In this document: positions 11,951-23,162 of the stretch, one piece after another
How positions within the stretch are numbered: position 1 is the stretch's first letter
Layout: each line of letters starts with the position of its first letter
NCBI GenBank assembly: GCA_021234155.1
Contig: JAJEKV010000064.1
Span: forward strand, 6,138,001-6,202,000
DNA from: Isoetes taiwanensis
Lineage: Eukaryota > Streptophyta > Lycopodiopsida > Isoetales > Isoetaceae
Reading direction: 5' to 3'
DNA length: 64,000 bases
Notes under the pieces: model-generated
What the model saw: only the letters and a program-made list of their open reading frames with translations
The model's database searches: none
What the model was told of the DNA's origin: nothing
Translations under genes and position numbers: made by a program

Positions 11951-12425
11951 CGAACAAGCTGCTGGACTTGCTATAATAATATTGAAACCTCGTCTATAAA
12001 GAAAAAAAACACTAAATATGAGCAAAGAAATACTTAGATTCAAAGTAGACAAGAATCGATAAGGGATTCCGGTTCAAACTACTATGAACCTACGCAAAAA
12101 CAAGGAATATACAGGGAAAATATGGAAGAAATACGAAAGAAAAGAAAAGAAAAGAAAATGCGAAGATTGGCAAAGAATCTTGTATATACTAAAGAATCAA
12201 GAATACAATGGCCCAAAACCAAGCAGGAATACAAGAAAGATGCCTAGAAGGCCAAGATCGACAAGAATGAGGCTCCTCTAATATATCTAAACCAATGGTC
12301 TTGATCGCACAACTCCAATATATGAGATCTCGCCAAGTGTCGCCATGCATATAGGTTCTGGGATGTTCTAGAACCTCATGAAAGCTATTGTGGATATGAG
12401 AAAGATGCAAAAGATTATCATTAAA

Positions 12426-12510
12426 GAAAATAGATAGCGCACTTGGTAATGATATGTGGCTTGCAGCTAGTGAGTTGTAAGTTCAAATCTTGCCTCATAC
12501 AACTATCTTC
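12426..12510 (+). mobile_element. tRNA-derived SINE head (candidate)
   Basis: TAGCGCACTTGG at 12435-12446 fits a Pol III box A. About 35 bases on, 'gttcaaatcttgc' at 12481-12493 is a box-B-like sequence. The spacing fits a tRNA-related SINE promoter. No tRNA cloverleaf or SINE tail was established, so this is tentative. Confidence 0.4.
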
Positions 12511-12631
12511 TTGCATTCGTATGACGTCTATATTTGTACATATAAGTATAATACCATATGGTCGTCAGATATTTGTACTCAATATTTTTCCAATTCATGA
12601 GGCATCTTGAAGCTATTGAGAATAGCATCAA

Positions 12632-12775
12632 TGCAAGCCCTCGGATCGCCATCCTGGGCAGGGACGAGCCATTATATAAGTACACTCCATATTCGAGGTT
12701 GATTATCGACGTCTTCTCACAGCAACACTTCTCTCATTACCCATTGCTACCCTCCCTTTTCTACCCATCTTTCAG
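12632..12775 (+). repeat. Promoter-like dispersed repeat, copy 1
   Basis: About 140 bp closely matching 22331-22477. Both contain 'gggacgagccattatataag', which includes a TATA-like core, followed by 'ttctcacagcaacacttctc'-type sequence. The two copies are 9.7 kb apart in the same orientation, and neither abuts a recognisable gene. A solo LTR fragment or other element promoter is the likely source; the family is not identified. Confidence 0.6.
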
Positions 12776-12906
12776 TCTCTTCTCTCACTCTACCACTTCC
12801 TTTGATGATCCTTCTCTTGGATTCTCACAATAATATTACATAATGGGTTGTTAGCAGGCATCTTGTAGCGTCTTGTAGCAGGTAACATAGAATTTTTAGT
12901 GGGCAT

Positions 12907-13100
12907 CAGTGTTGGGCAAAGTCCGGGGAACACTATAAACCACCGATTGAAATTGCAAATTTTCCAATTCAGTTAGTGTGTCGTAAGAATTTTTCCGCCA
13001 AATTTTCTTGAGATTTTCTATTAAGACAATAGAAATTTCTGACTCTAAACATAAGATATCTGACTGGTCAAAGCAACCATAGGAAATTTTCTCAACACTG
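12907..13100. mobile_element. hAT-type MITE, 194 bp
   Basis: The element is flanked by a perfect 8-bp target duplication, GTGGGCAT (12899-12906 and 13101-13108). Its ends are inverted: left CAGTGTTGGGCAAAGTCC, right (reverse complement) CAGTGTTGAGAAAATTTCC. CAGTG-type ends plus an 8-bp duplication are typical of hAT transposons. It has no coding capacity, so it would need a transposase supplied in trans. Confidence 0.85.
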
Positions 13101-13108
13101 GTGGGCAT

Positions 13109-14254
13109 CCTATGGCGGGTATGATAGAAGCTTTATTATTATTCCTGTGTTTTTCTTATCGGTGGAGAAGGGTGTTGTACATGTTAAGAATTCAAAGTGG
13201 TGATTTGAGTTTTGAGAGGATTGTCAATTTGAATTTTGAGACACTTTTTGAGTTGAGTTTTGATTCATTTGTTGATTTATTGTATTGATGCTCTTGGCTA
13301 GAGCTTTTTGCTCCGGAATTCCATTTGATCCAGGACTTGTTCGAGAAGGTTGGAGTCCCTTGATTTAACGATCATCCAAGAGGGTGCCATATGCATTCGT
13401 CATGCATGCAAAAGCCTCTCTCAGCTTTTTTATCAATTTTTTTCTCTGATCAGTTTTTTTTAATCAATTTTCTTTCTGATCAATTTTTTCTCTTCAAGAG
13501 ATCTAACCTAGGAGTGGCGCATCTATGGCTATTTTATCAGGCTTGTGGGATTGTTGTGCTTACCCAGGTTTTTCCTTGCAGTCATTTCTTTGTTGCAGTT
13601 TGAAGCTTTGTCTCTAGTTTCATGTCCTTGATGCAGTTAATTTGTAGGTTGCATGCAGAGGGAAGGATCACATTTCTTTTCCTTTTTGCTTTTTAGTTTT
13701 CGGGAAGTTTTGCTCTACGTATCTGAACAAACAAACTTTTTCCCCTGCATAGAACCAATAGACCAAAAGTTTTTTACTGTGCTAGTTATACCAGATTCAG
13801 GCTCTGTATCATGCTTGCATCGACTGGATTTTATGCAGCTAAAAGTAGCAAAAGGCATAAGACAGAACAGACTTCTCAGATTTGCATGGTAGTTCCAATT
13901 CTTGTGCAGTTTTGCGACGAAATCCAACTAGTATCTACTGCTGAATCTCTACAAGAACCGATCTTCTTAGTTCTGTTCGATCCATCCAACCAGGCCAGTT
14001 CTTCTAGATTCGAAGCTCGTTCTTAGCTCAATTTCGTCGCCCCTAATCTGCTGACGTCTGCGTCATCCCCTAGCCTTTTTTCCAACGTACACATTTGCTT
14101 CCTTTGTCTGACCTCTTCTCTCTTTTCGATAATCTCTTTTGCTCTGCGATTCTTGCACCAGGAGGCCCAGAGCTCTCACGCTTCAGCTTGCTCAGAAGCC
14201 CAAAAATAGTCGCTCTCATGCTGCAGCTTACTCAGAAGCTCAAAACTAGACGTA
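13109..14254. other. Gene-free stretch before the pogo element
   Basis: No gene recognised. The sequence is T-rich in the plus direction with short open frames lacking similarity to any family I know. Confidence 0.4.
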
Positions 14255-15058
14255 AGGTGGGGTGCCCAGTATTGGTTCACGGGCCGGTTTTGGCGCAGCT
14301 CAAATTAACTCGGATGGGTCAGTGGGGTTTATTTTAGGGTTCAGGGAGGGACCGAAATGGCGCATGCATGACTGGAGTTAGACCCCTATTTTTGGAAGAT
14401 GGTGCACGGGGGCAAATTGAAGATCCTAGCAGGTATGTGGTCGGCTTCCATGCTGCTTTAGAATGGTGCGCCCTAATCCCTTTTTTAAATGCATGTGGCT
14501 CCTTGATGGCTCCCTGCATGCAAGAGATTTCGAGCCAGAAAAGCCTTTGGCGCCTTATTTCTACCATTTGGCGCCTCAATTCTTGCATGCACTTCATCCT
14601 TAGATTCAATCTGGCCCTCACATGCTCCGGATCACCGATCCGACACCTCTACCACCGTGAGATTTGTGTTTCAGATTTGCATGCAAGCTTTTAGAGGGAG
14701 ATTTGAACTTGTATTCGTGGTCTTGGAATTCAGATACGTTGCCTCCTTATCTTACTCACTCTTTCTATTTAAATGTGTTCTTCATGTCTTAGTCCTTGTC
14801 AGTACTTTTTCTGTTCTTCTATTTCTTGTCTATTTCTTTGTCTCATTATTGCATTCCGCACCATTGCATTCTCTCATTCTTCATGGAATTAAGAAGAGGC
14901 CGAGTTGTAGGCGGGGGGGGAGTCCTCCCTCCTTCTAAGAGTAAGAAGAGGAGGATAGTGAGTGAACTGTTATGCTAGAACTTGACCAGAGGTCGCACAA
15001 AATCCCAATCTGCTTGGCAACAAGAGGATAAGATGCCAAAAGAGGGGGCAAGTGGTCA

Positions 15059-17238
15059 ATGGATGATATGGAGAGTGCTCAAGATGCATTTGATGATGGA
15101 AGCATGAGCATTAGAGGTGTTGTTGCACACTTTGGTATTCCCCGCTAGTACCTTGAGGAACCGGGTCGTATGGTAGAAGCAGTAAATAAACTTGGACCTA
15201 GGCCTAAATGTCTTATTGAAGAAGAGGAGAATGAACTTGTGGCTTGGGTTCATTCTCGAGCAAATGAGGGAAGAGGGTAACCATTGATTGCCTCCTCGAA
15301 GAAGGCAAGTGAGGTTGCTGCAGGTAGAACAACCCTTTGGAAGGATGGCATACCTGGAAGATCATGGTGGAGAGCCTTCAAAAGGAGGCACCCGAGTGTG
15401 ACTTTGAGGAGCCCTGAGACATTGGACATACAAAGAGTGAGGGCGTTGAACACGGATAACCTGCTTGCCTTTTATACCAACCTAAGAACCATTCTTGAAG
15501 AGCTACAATTGACCCCTGACAGAATCTGGAATTGTGATGAAACTGGCATCATGGCTGGAGAAAAAAAAGGTGTGAGAATTCTTGCAAGAAGAGGGCAGCA
15601 AGATGTATATCAGAATGTGCCAAAAAGTAGGCAATGGATCACTGCTCTAGTGTGCATAAATGCATCTGGTGGTAAGATTCCTTGTGTCTATGTTTTCAAG
15701 GGTAAGACTATGAAAGATTGGGGCCTTCTTGCTGGCTGTGAGCCAGGTGCTGCCATGGCATTTCAGAAGAGTGCTTGGGTAACTGATGCCCTCTTTGCCA
15801 AGTGGATCGACCACTTCAAGTACAAGGTCCCTGGTGGGGTTAGCCAGACCAGACCACATCTCCTTATTTGTGATGGACATGGTTCACATGTCAATTTGAA
15901 TGTGATTGAACATGCAAGAGAAATTGGCTTGCATATTCTATAATTGCCTCCCCATACTAGCCATGCACTACAACCTTTGGACGTGTCTTGTTTTGGTCCA
16001 GTATGACATATGAAGTGTGATTGCTGCCACATGTATTCACACTATGTCATGGTTGCTAATTATGTTCTTGTTGTGGTGTTGCAGAGCAATTTAGGAAGAC
16101 ACGGATGGAGTACATGGACTAGGAGGTTCCCAAGGATCCCAAACGGGCTGACATGGCTGGTATGGTCTTCAAGATGTTGTCCCTCTCCATTACAGTTGAT
16201 AATATCAAGGCCGGATTTGAGAAGACAGGAATCTGACCTTTCAGCTTCATGAAAGTTAAACCCACTGAAATTGCCAATAGGATGGCTAATGCTACTGACC
16301 CTAAAGGTAGCAATGATTCTGGGGATGAGGAAGAGGATCTTGTTGAGCAAGAGGCACTTGACCCCCTCCCTATCCCAATTGCCCCCTTAAATTCTGAAAT
16401 GTTGCCACCAGACATCCCTATCCCAGCTGTAACATGCAATCTGGCAGGGTATCAAGACCCTCTTGATGATGAGCAAGCATCAATCCAAATGGAACAATCT
16501 GCTGCTCATGGTCGGGCAGCAGTGAAGTTACCCGTGAGGAGGAAGAATTCTAGGGCTTTGGGTTTGACCTTGCAGCAAATGCTACTTGTGACTAGTGACG
16601 ATGTCCTTGCTGCCAAGCTAGAGCAAAAGAGAAAGGCTGAGGAAGCAGAAAAACTTAGGCTTGAGTGTATTCAGCAGAAGAAGAGGTTGCATGCACTTAA
16701 AGCTAAGGCAAAGGCTGATGCAGTGGCCAGCAAGGCTGAGGCTAAGGCAGCAAAAGAAGCTCAAAAATTGTTTGACACTAATTATGAATTGCAGTCAGCA
16801 ACATGGAGGTCCATGTTGTTTACTAATGAGGGAAAGTGCAAGTATTCTAGCCATGACCTCTTCGGCCCTCCTAAACCATTGTCTCTATCTGTTAGGGAGG
16901 CAAGAGCAAAGATTAGAATTAGGCTTTTGAAGCGCAAAGGGTTCATCCCAATTGAGGATGACATTACCATGATTGAAGGGGACAAATTTGTTGAAGTGCA
17001 AGATCACTTTGAGGAGGATGTTCATGAAGAGGGCAATGTTGAGCTCTCTTGGAATGACCAAAGGAACTCTATTCACCCTTCAAGTGAAGGGTTCATAGAT
17101 AGTCAGCCACATGACATGGATGTGGATAATGTTGCTTGTACTCTCCAAGGGCAAGTGGATGATAGTGATGAGGAGGAACGTGGGATAAGGAGTAGACCTT
17201 TGAATGCCTTCTACAATGAGCCATCAGCATTAGCATGA
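15059..17238 (+). pseudogene. pogo/Tigger-like DDE transposase with five nonsense codons
   Basis: Encodes a helix-turn-helix DNA-binding N-terminus (DAFDDGSMSIRGVVAHFGIP), then a DDE_1-type catalytic domain that would cut and paste the element through its inverted ends. The first Asp is in IWNCDETGI (GAT at 15536), the second in LLICDGHGSH (15872), and LPPHTSHALQPLDV follows the third stop. In-frame stops: TAG 15146, TAA 15278, TAA 15941, TAG 16120 and TGA 16234 (inside FEKTGI-stop-PFSF, where relatives have Trp). A GT-AG intron at 16001-16086 restores frame between GPV and QFRKTRMEY. The C-terminal tail is a Lys/Glu/Ala-rich coiled coil (about 16615-16770) and an acidic end. The ATG at 15059 is the first Met before the HTH; an earlier start is possible. 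All catalytic blocks survive, so decay is fairly recent. Confidence 0.88.
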
Positions 17239-17283
17239 ACAAGTAGTCACAATGTTGCTGCGTGAGAACTTTGTAGGTCGAAG

Positions 17284-17450
17284 TTCTATACTTCCACTAA
17301 CTACAATGCATGGAGTTGCATTGAATTTTGTATATGCAGTTCTATATTTCCACTAACTACAATGCATGGATAAGCATTGGATTTTGTATATGCAGATTTT
17401 GTAATGGCACTAACTACAATGCATGGATGTGCATTGCTTTTTGTACAATA
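17284..17450 (+). repeat. Three tandem copies of a 56-bp repeat
   Basis: Units start at about 17284, 17340 and 17396. Each contains 'ccactaactacaatgcatgg' (the third begins 'gcactaac') and ends near 'tttgtatatgcag'. They lie just after the transposase stop, inside the pogo element. Confidence 0.85.
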
Positions 17451-18256
17451 TAAATGGTATAATGAGGATTTTGTTGTTGCAACATTCCGTCAATGTCTCG
17501 ATCCGTGAAACAAAATGGCCTTGTTCGACAATTCCGAAAAGTTGCAAGTTGTTAATTTGGATGATGTAAGTTGCTATTGTGTTAACTTATCTTGTTTTAA
17601 TAGACATGTAACTTATATAAACCTCACAGATTTCTGGATGTTGGGATTTTGCACTAATGGGGAGTTGCATTGCATTTGAGGAGGTAAGTATTTTCATCCT
17701 ATTTCTATTTGCAACCTTTTTAATTTGGAGGGCGGATTGTGGAGACTACTTGTCTCTAATCCTTGCTCTCCCATACTAATAGTGTGCATGGTTTGGTTTG
17801 GGGGACAATGGAAATGACATGAAAATGTCATGAAGGTTCAATTCCTTTAGTCCCCCTGATGGATTTCATGGCTTTTGTAGATGATGCTTGCATGTACATG
17901 TGCTATTATGGGCAAACAGTGGTGTATAACCAAGGCCACTTCATTGTGGAAGGTAAACTAAAGTGTTGTCCTCATCTCTCCAATCAAAGCTCATTTGTGC
18001 ACCAACTTGGAGTTCTCTGCAGCACTAACTAAATGGTCCAACTCGTGACCACTATAACCAACAGGGTGCCCTGACCCCTTCTACTTTGACACGCTACTAC
18101 TCTCACTAGGTAAGTCAAATTGTTGCATTAATTATATTGTTAGATAGGTCTAGATCTGGGGCACATGCTCATGTATTTTTTATTGGCAGATTAGAACTTT
18201 AGGTCAGGTTTTTGGATCGAATGCCACAAAGTGAGCCAACACTGGGCACCCCACCT

Positions 18257-21200
18257 TAATCTCGGGCTGTGCTTTTTCCCTTCTCCCTAATCTGACGACC
18301 TCATCGTTTCTCCATTTGTTTGCTTCACCTTAGAGGGATACAGTCACCCTGTACCCCTTCTAGTTTGTTAATTTTCTTGCAATTATTTTCGGGCCTTGGG
18401 ACTTAACTATTTAATGTTGTTTTTGGGGTATAATAATACCTCCTTTATGCCTTTACCTAGATCTTCTGATGGGTTTTTGCGCATCCACCTTTTGAGTGTC
18501 CGAATGATGAACTTAGTTCCTGTCACTTAATCGTCTTATCCATATTCCATTTCCTTAGCTAGAAATTTTATTCTGGACCATTGTTCACATGGATTTGTCC
18601 TGCGTTTTGGCTAGATGCTTGGCATAATTATTTTTGGCCCTTGTTCATGGGGATGGGGATTGGGATTGGGATTGGGATTTGCATTTGATTACGTGCTCGG
18701 CATAGCGTCATTCACATTTTTTGACCCTTCTATTCTATCATATGCATTCTATTGTATGCATGCTCATTTAGAAATATTCATTTGATCCCTATTTCATGTG
18801 AATTCATTCTGGGTTTGAACTTTTGTTATGCATGTCAACCAACTTAATCTTCACAACTTGTAGGTAGAATTTTGTTATATACACGTCAATCACGTGACTT
18901 TCATTTTGAAGTTTTAGGTTTGAACTCTTGTTATACACAACTTCTAGGTTCAAACTTTTGTTATACACGGTCACCCACTTGATTTTTCATTTTAAAGTTA
19001 TTTTCTAGGTTATGGTAAACCACTTTATTTTCATTTTTAAAGTTTAACTCTTTATTTGGGCCTTTACACCTTTATGGTGCTTTAGTTCCCTTGTAAGTTG
19101 CTCATCTCTCATTATCTAGATTCAGCTTCGATTTCGTGTTCTTACAATTAGGCCCACAATCTTCCCTGCTCTCACTTCTCTACCCTCCTCTATCATCCTG
19201 ATCTCCAGCTTGTACCTTTCTCCATGTCCTTGATCCAGCCAGCTAGTTCCTTTCTCCCTTCCATTGATTTACCTCAGAGGATTACGTTCACCCTATCCTC
19301 CTAGTCTATTATTCTTCTTATTTGTTTATTTATTTATTTAATTTTTCCCTTGGGGCTTAACTTTTAAATTTGGTTCTTTTGGACAACATACCCCATTTCC
19401 GTCTGCCTAGGTTTTCGATAATTTTTTGCACATCTACCTTGTCTACTATCTTCTAATTCAAGATCTTATTTTCGTACGTGATTTGTGTTTGCTAACTCTC
19501 TTCAAATTGAGTGTTTGAATGCCGATCTGAGCTTGAGGCTCAGGGTTAGTACATGCCACAACCATATGCAACTATATACCATTTCCTTAGCTAACACGTT
19601 ATTCTAGACCATTGTTTAAGGGGATTTGTCATGAAATTTGGTTAGGTGCCATTTTTTCCTTATTCAATTTTGTCTAGACACATTATGTGGGTTTTTCGTA
19701 TTCCGACGTGAAGATGTTTGAAACAAGAACACTTTACATGCTGGGATTTTCTACATTATGAGCATGGGACCTCGAAGGTGCGCACAAGGAAAAGAGGGGA
19801 GTTCATTATGTCATTCAGGTGATTTGTCTTTAGCGGTCTTTCATAGTTATGGGTTTTACTGCTATCCACATGGGTTCTAAGCTGCATTTGTTTTGAGCTA
19901 TTGTTTTTTATTGGGACATGACCTTGCTGAACGTTTATTTAATTTGTGGCTATTTCCTTGTTTGAAGTTGATCTTAACCTCGACCAACCTTTGTCCTTCA
20001 CATTGACCTTGGCATATACATATGTAGAGTAGTTATGAGTCATCCTTTTCTTGTCTTGCGTTGATTATCTAGTGGGTTATATTCTTATGCAGCAGGACGT
20101 TTTCACTTCAAATTTCTCAGATCATCCTGGATACATTTTTTTTTCTCATCCATATTTCCTAGAATATTTCTTTTCCCTTTCAATTGTCCTTTGACATTAT
20201 TCAGCTACAAGTGGTGTCGTGACTTCTTTGTCTGCTTTCTACCACAGAATTCTACATCGAGCTGCAGGATATCTCGCATTAGCTTTTGCAAGCAACTACA
20301 TCAATGATTTCAGTATCCCTTGCAGCGTCAACTGTCGGATTTCTCTTTTTCTCTTCTTCGTTAAGCTCAACTACGGAATTGCTATATTCGATTGCAGCCT
20401 CCCCCTTGACGCCTCCAGTCTTGTTCTATATTGCCTCTTTCAGTCTTGCTCAAGCACAACTATTGCACTATTTGCCTTCCTTTACCCACCTCTTTCTGGT
20501 GCATTTTTTCTACCTAGACGTTGGATCTTATATGTTAGCGTTCCAGGTATTGTGTATCCTGAGTTCCATTTTTTCATCTGCATTTACACTTGGATTTGCA
20601 TTTCTGTGGGCATTATCTTTCCGTATACCTTATCATCATATATTCTTTGAGTTTTTGATACTTGGCATTACATGGACTTAAAGTACATTCAGTTTTGTCG
20701 ATACAATTCGAACTACGTTGAGTTTTGGGAACGAGGTATTATATTGAACAGGTTCTAGTTCTGCATTATGCTTTTTTGTATTGTTGATCCACTTCGGCAT
20801 CTCTTATGATTTGGGTCTAGAAGAATTATTCCAGATTTAATTTTAATCTCAATTTCCTTCATAACCTTCCTCTTGATTTGTGCTAACATGTCTATAACCT
20901 CTTCCTCAATCTCGTCCCTCGTTTGTCAATGTATTATTCATATTGGGGCATTTATTCGTGGCTTTAGGTATGTGGTACTATTTTTTATGTCATCACCACC
21001 CATTTCTGCTCTGCTAGCCTGACCAGACCTTGGCTCTCTTAATATTCACCTTTGCTCTCCTATTCGTCTTCCAGACCATTTCACAGACCTTATGCGCCTC
21101 TTTGCTAGGGACTTTTCTATAAAGGTGCTTATTTAATTTGTTTAGTGTGCCTATATTGGGTCATATCTAGGTTGGCATTTCGCATAACACGAGTCTAACT

Positions 21201-22330
21201 CAACCTTGTCCATTGTTTTCGTCATACTCCTCGTCTTTGGGCTTATATTCAGGGCTTCTTAACCTTCCCTTAACTTTGTGCTCCCGTGTCTGCGACCTCT
21301 ACCTCAACCTCATCCCTCGTTCTAGTAAGTACGCTTTATATTGGGTATCTATACATGGGTTTTGGCATGTTATCAATTCTCCTTATAACATCTTTTTTCA
21401 AAACTATTGCTTCTTTTTATGTCCCAGTTTCACATTGCTTTTCAAATGCGTTGCGTTGCATTGCATGTACATAATTTTTACTGTCGTCGTTTTTTACGGT
21501 TTTAGGCTTTTCAGGAGGTAGTCTTGCCCATAATCATATATCATTTCACATTTTTCTAGTTATGACGTATTTGCATTTGGCACTCCATTGCATTTTTGTG
21601 ACATGGGTTCTATATTGGATACATTCTCGTTTTGCGTTCTCATTTTTCTGGTTATGACATATTTGTGTTTGGCATTCCATTGAGTTTTTGTGACATGGGT
21701 TTTATGTTGGCTACATTCTCGTTTTACTTTGTCTTTTCTGGATTCATTCTCTAAAGTTCTCATTTCTTCGAAAATTAATTTTATGACCATTGATAACTCA
21801 TTATGCTTTTGCGTTCCTCATCTTTTTAGTTTGTTCACACATAATTAGTTAACTTGCCAAGGCTCTTTTTATATTGATCGAATTGATTAGTATGCCCGGG
21901 TTCTTTATTTGTTTTTCGGACTCGACACATCTTTTATTGTATTATACAATCTCTTGATTTATCACAGACATGATCTACTGACACCATCCTTGTCATTGAC
22001 GTTTTTGACATCCTTATTGTGACCTTGTCAAGATATTTCAGTTTTGGATCCTTTGTTCTCGCTAGCCATATCACCAACCTCAAGCATTCTACTCTAACAT
22101 TGACCTCTCATCCTTCTTCTCACCATCCTTGGCCATAATCTCACCTTCGCCTTGGACCATGTGGTTAATTCTTGTTGCATTTGTTCCATGCCCGACATTC
22201 ATCTTTCCTCTCGTTACGTGATTCGCGACTCGTCTCAACACTTGATGTTTCTCAGCAGCTTGGCTTATAGCTAAGGAAGTTCTCTGGTAGTCGGCTAGTT
22301 TTTGTGTTCCTTACGAGTCCCTTACCAGAA
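18257..22330. other. Pyrimidine-rich gene-free DNA
   Basis: No recognised gene over 4 kb. Plus-strand frames such as 20219-20650 are hydrophobic low-complexity translations of T-rich DNA. Local repeats: a 'gggatt' run at 18650-18680, degenerate 'ttgttatacac' repeats at 18810-19010, a 'tttatttat' run near 19325, and a 92-bp tandem duplication at 21549-21733. It may be the remains of large retrotransposon non-coding DNA. Confidence 0.45.
21549..21733 (+). repeat. 92-bp tandem duplication
   Basis: Copy 1 (21549-21640) and copy 2 (21641-21733) share 'gttatgac', 'tttttgtgacatgggtt' and 'acattctcgtttt' in order, with scattered substitutions. Confidence 0.75.
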
Positions 22331-22477
22331 AAGCATCGATTCAAGCCCTCGGATCACCATTCTGGGCAGGGACGAGCCATTATATAAGTGCGTTCCATAT
22401 TCGAGGCCGGTTATCGGCGTCTTCTCACAACAGCACTTCTCTCATTGCCCATTGCTTCCCTCCCTCCCTTCCCGCCA
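22331..22477 (+). repeat. Promoter-like dispersed repeat, copy 2
   Basis: Same block as 12632-12775, with the shared core 'gggacgagccattatataag'. Copy 2 lies 40 bp inside one of two direct repeats ('agtttttgtgttc' plus 'agtcccttaccagaa') at about 22289-22323 and 23153-23182. An element of about 860 bp may therefore sit between those repeats. Confidence 0.6.
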
Positions 22478-22578
22478 TGATTTGCTTGGGAGCTTGTTTA
22501 TTGTTTTTCACATGTGTTTCTGTTCATGCATATCTTATTGTTGTCCACCCCCCGAATATTGCTATAATCATGTTTTTA

Positions 22579-22720
22579 CACCTGCATGGTGCTGCCTTCT
22601 TCTCCAACTGTGGGTGATGCTGTTTATTTCCACCCTGAGGGTGACACAAATTTCTTTTTTATAATGTTCTTTCTTCCACCCGCTGGGTGACGCTTTTTCT
22701 CTCCACCCTCCAGGTGATGC
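22579..22720. repeat. Cluster of short CACC/GGTG hairpins
   Basis: Small interrupted palindromes recur about every 50 bp: CACC-TGCAT-GGTG at 22579, CACCC-TGA-GGGTG at 22631, CACCC-GCT-GGGTG at 22677 and a weaker one near 22704. Each is followed by 'tgatgc' or 'tgacgc'-like bases in most copies. Confidence 0.5.
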
Positions 22721-22948
22721 TATCTTCTCTTTTGCCATGTCTTCTCATTACTAATCACTTATATCAGTTTTTGGGTGCTTGTTGTTGTGCAGCTTGCGGC
22801 TTCGCCATCATGCACATTCTTGTTCTCCTTAACTGTTAATGGGTGCCTTCTATGTGTTCCATTTCTTTTGTAGGTATTATGCCATCTCGCAGGTTCTACG
22901 CCATCGCCCCATTTCCTTCGATTCTCCAGGCAACCATCGGAGGTTGTT

Positions 22949-23025
22949 GGCGACCATTTCTCATTAGGGTTTTCCTCGAAAACCCGAAAGGGTGGGGTTT
23001 TTCATCCCGATGAGAAGTTGTCGCC
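22949..23025. other. Nested stem-loop
   Basis: An outer inverted repeat pairs 22949-22964 (GGCGACCATTTCTCAT) with 23010-23025 at 14 of 16 positions. It encloses a perfect inner stem, GGGTTTTC (22967-22974) with GAAAACCC (22978-22985), loop CTC. Function unknown. Confidence 0.55.
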
Positions 23026-23162
23026 CTTCTATAATGCCTATGCATACTTTCTTTCTTATGGGGTAGCTCGACATTGTTCCTATAGTCAGCTCCCCATCTA
23101 TATTATTCAAACATTGTATACTGATGCTGTGATGAATGACAAGCCTATCTCCAGTTTTTGTG

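Larger units (their letters stand above)
8340..12000 (-). mobile_element. Decayed Ty3/gypsy retrotransposon
   Basis: Reading leftward from about 12000, degraded gag, protease, reverse transcriptase, RNase H and integrase segments appear in standard Ty3 order, broken by many stops and frameshifts. LTRs could not be paired: the flanks at 12000-12900 and 7900-8300 do not obviously match. The element is far more decayed than the copy at 25720-32817, and its protein motifs differ, so it belongs to another lineage, perhaps chromovirus-like from the protease/RT style. Confidence 0.85.
14255..18256 (+). mobile_element. Complete pogo-type (Tc1/mariner superfamily) DNA transposon
   Basis: Left end 14255-14280 and right end 18231-18256 are 26-bp inverted repeats starting AGGTGGGGTGCCCAGT and matching at 24 of 26 positions. 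Both are directly flanked by TA (14253-14254 and 18257-18258), the target duplication of the Tc1/mariner superfamily. The 4002-bp element carries one transposase gene on the plus strand (15059-17238), now inactivated. A three-copy 56-bp repeat lies downstream of the gene. Its 5' portion (14281-15058) holds no recognised coding sequence. Confidence 0.92.

Noticed and set aside
12426-12510. A functional tRNA gene
   Set aside because: Box A and box B-like motifs are present but no cloverleaf with paired acceptor and anticodon arms was found; kept only as a SINE candidate.
15059-16236. Idea that transposase stops are repaired by U-to-C RNA editing, known in fern organelles
   Set aside because: This is a nuclear transposon; such editing is established for organelle transcripts, and mutation is the simpler explanation.
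17284-17450. CRISPR-like array (regular 56-bp repeats)
   Set aside because: Contiguous tandem repeats with no unique spacers in a plant nuclear transposon.
20219-20681. Overlapping hydrophobic plus-strand frames of 131-143 codons
   Set aside because: Low-complexity translations of T-rich DNA, mutually overlapping, no domain.
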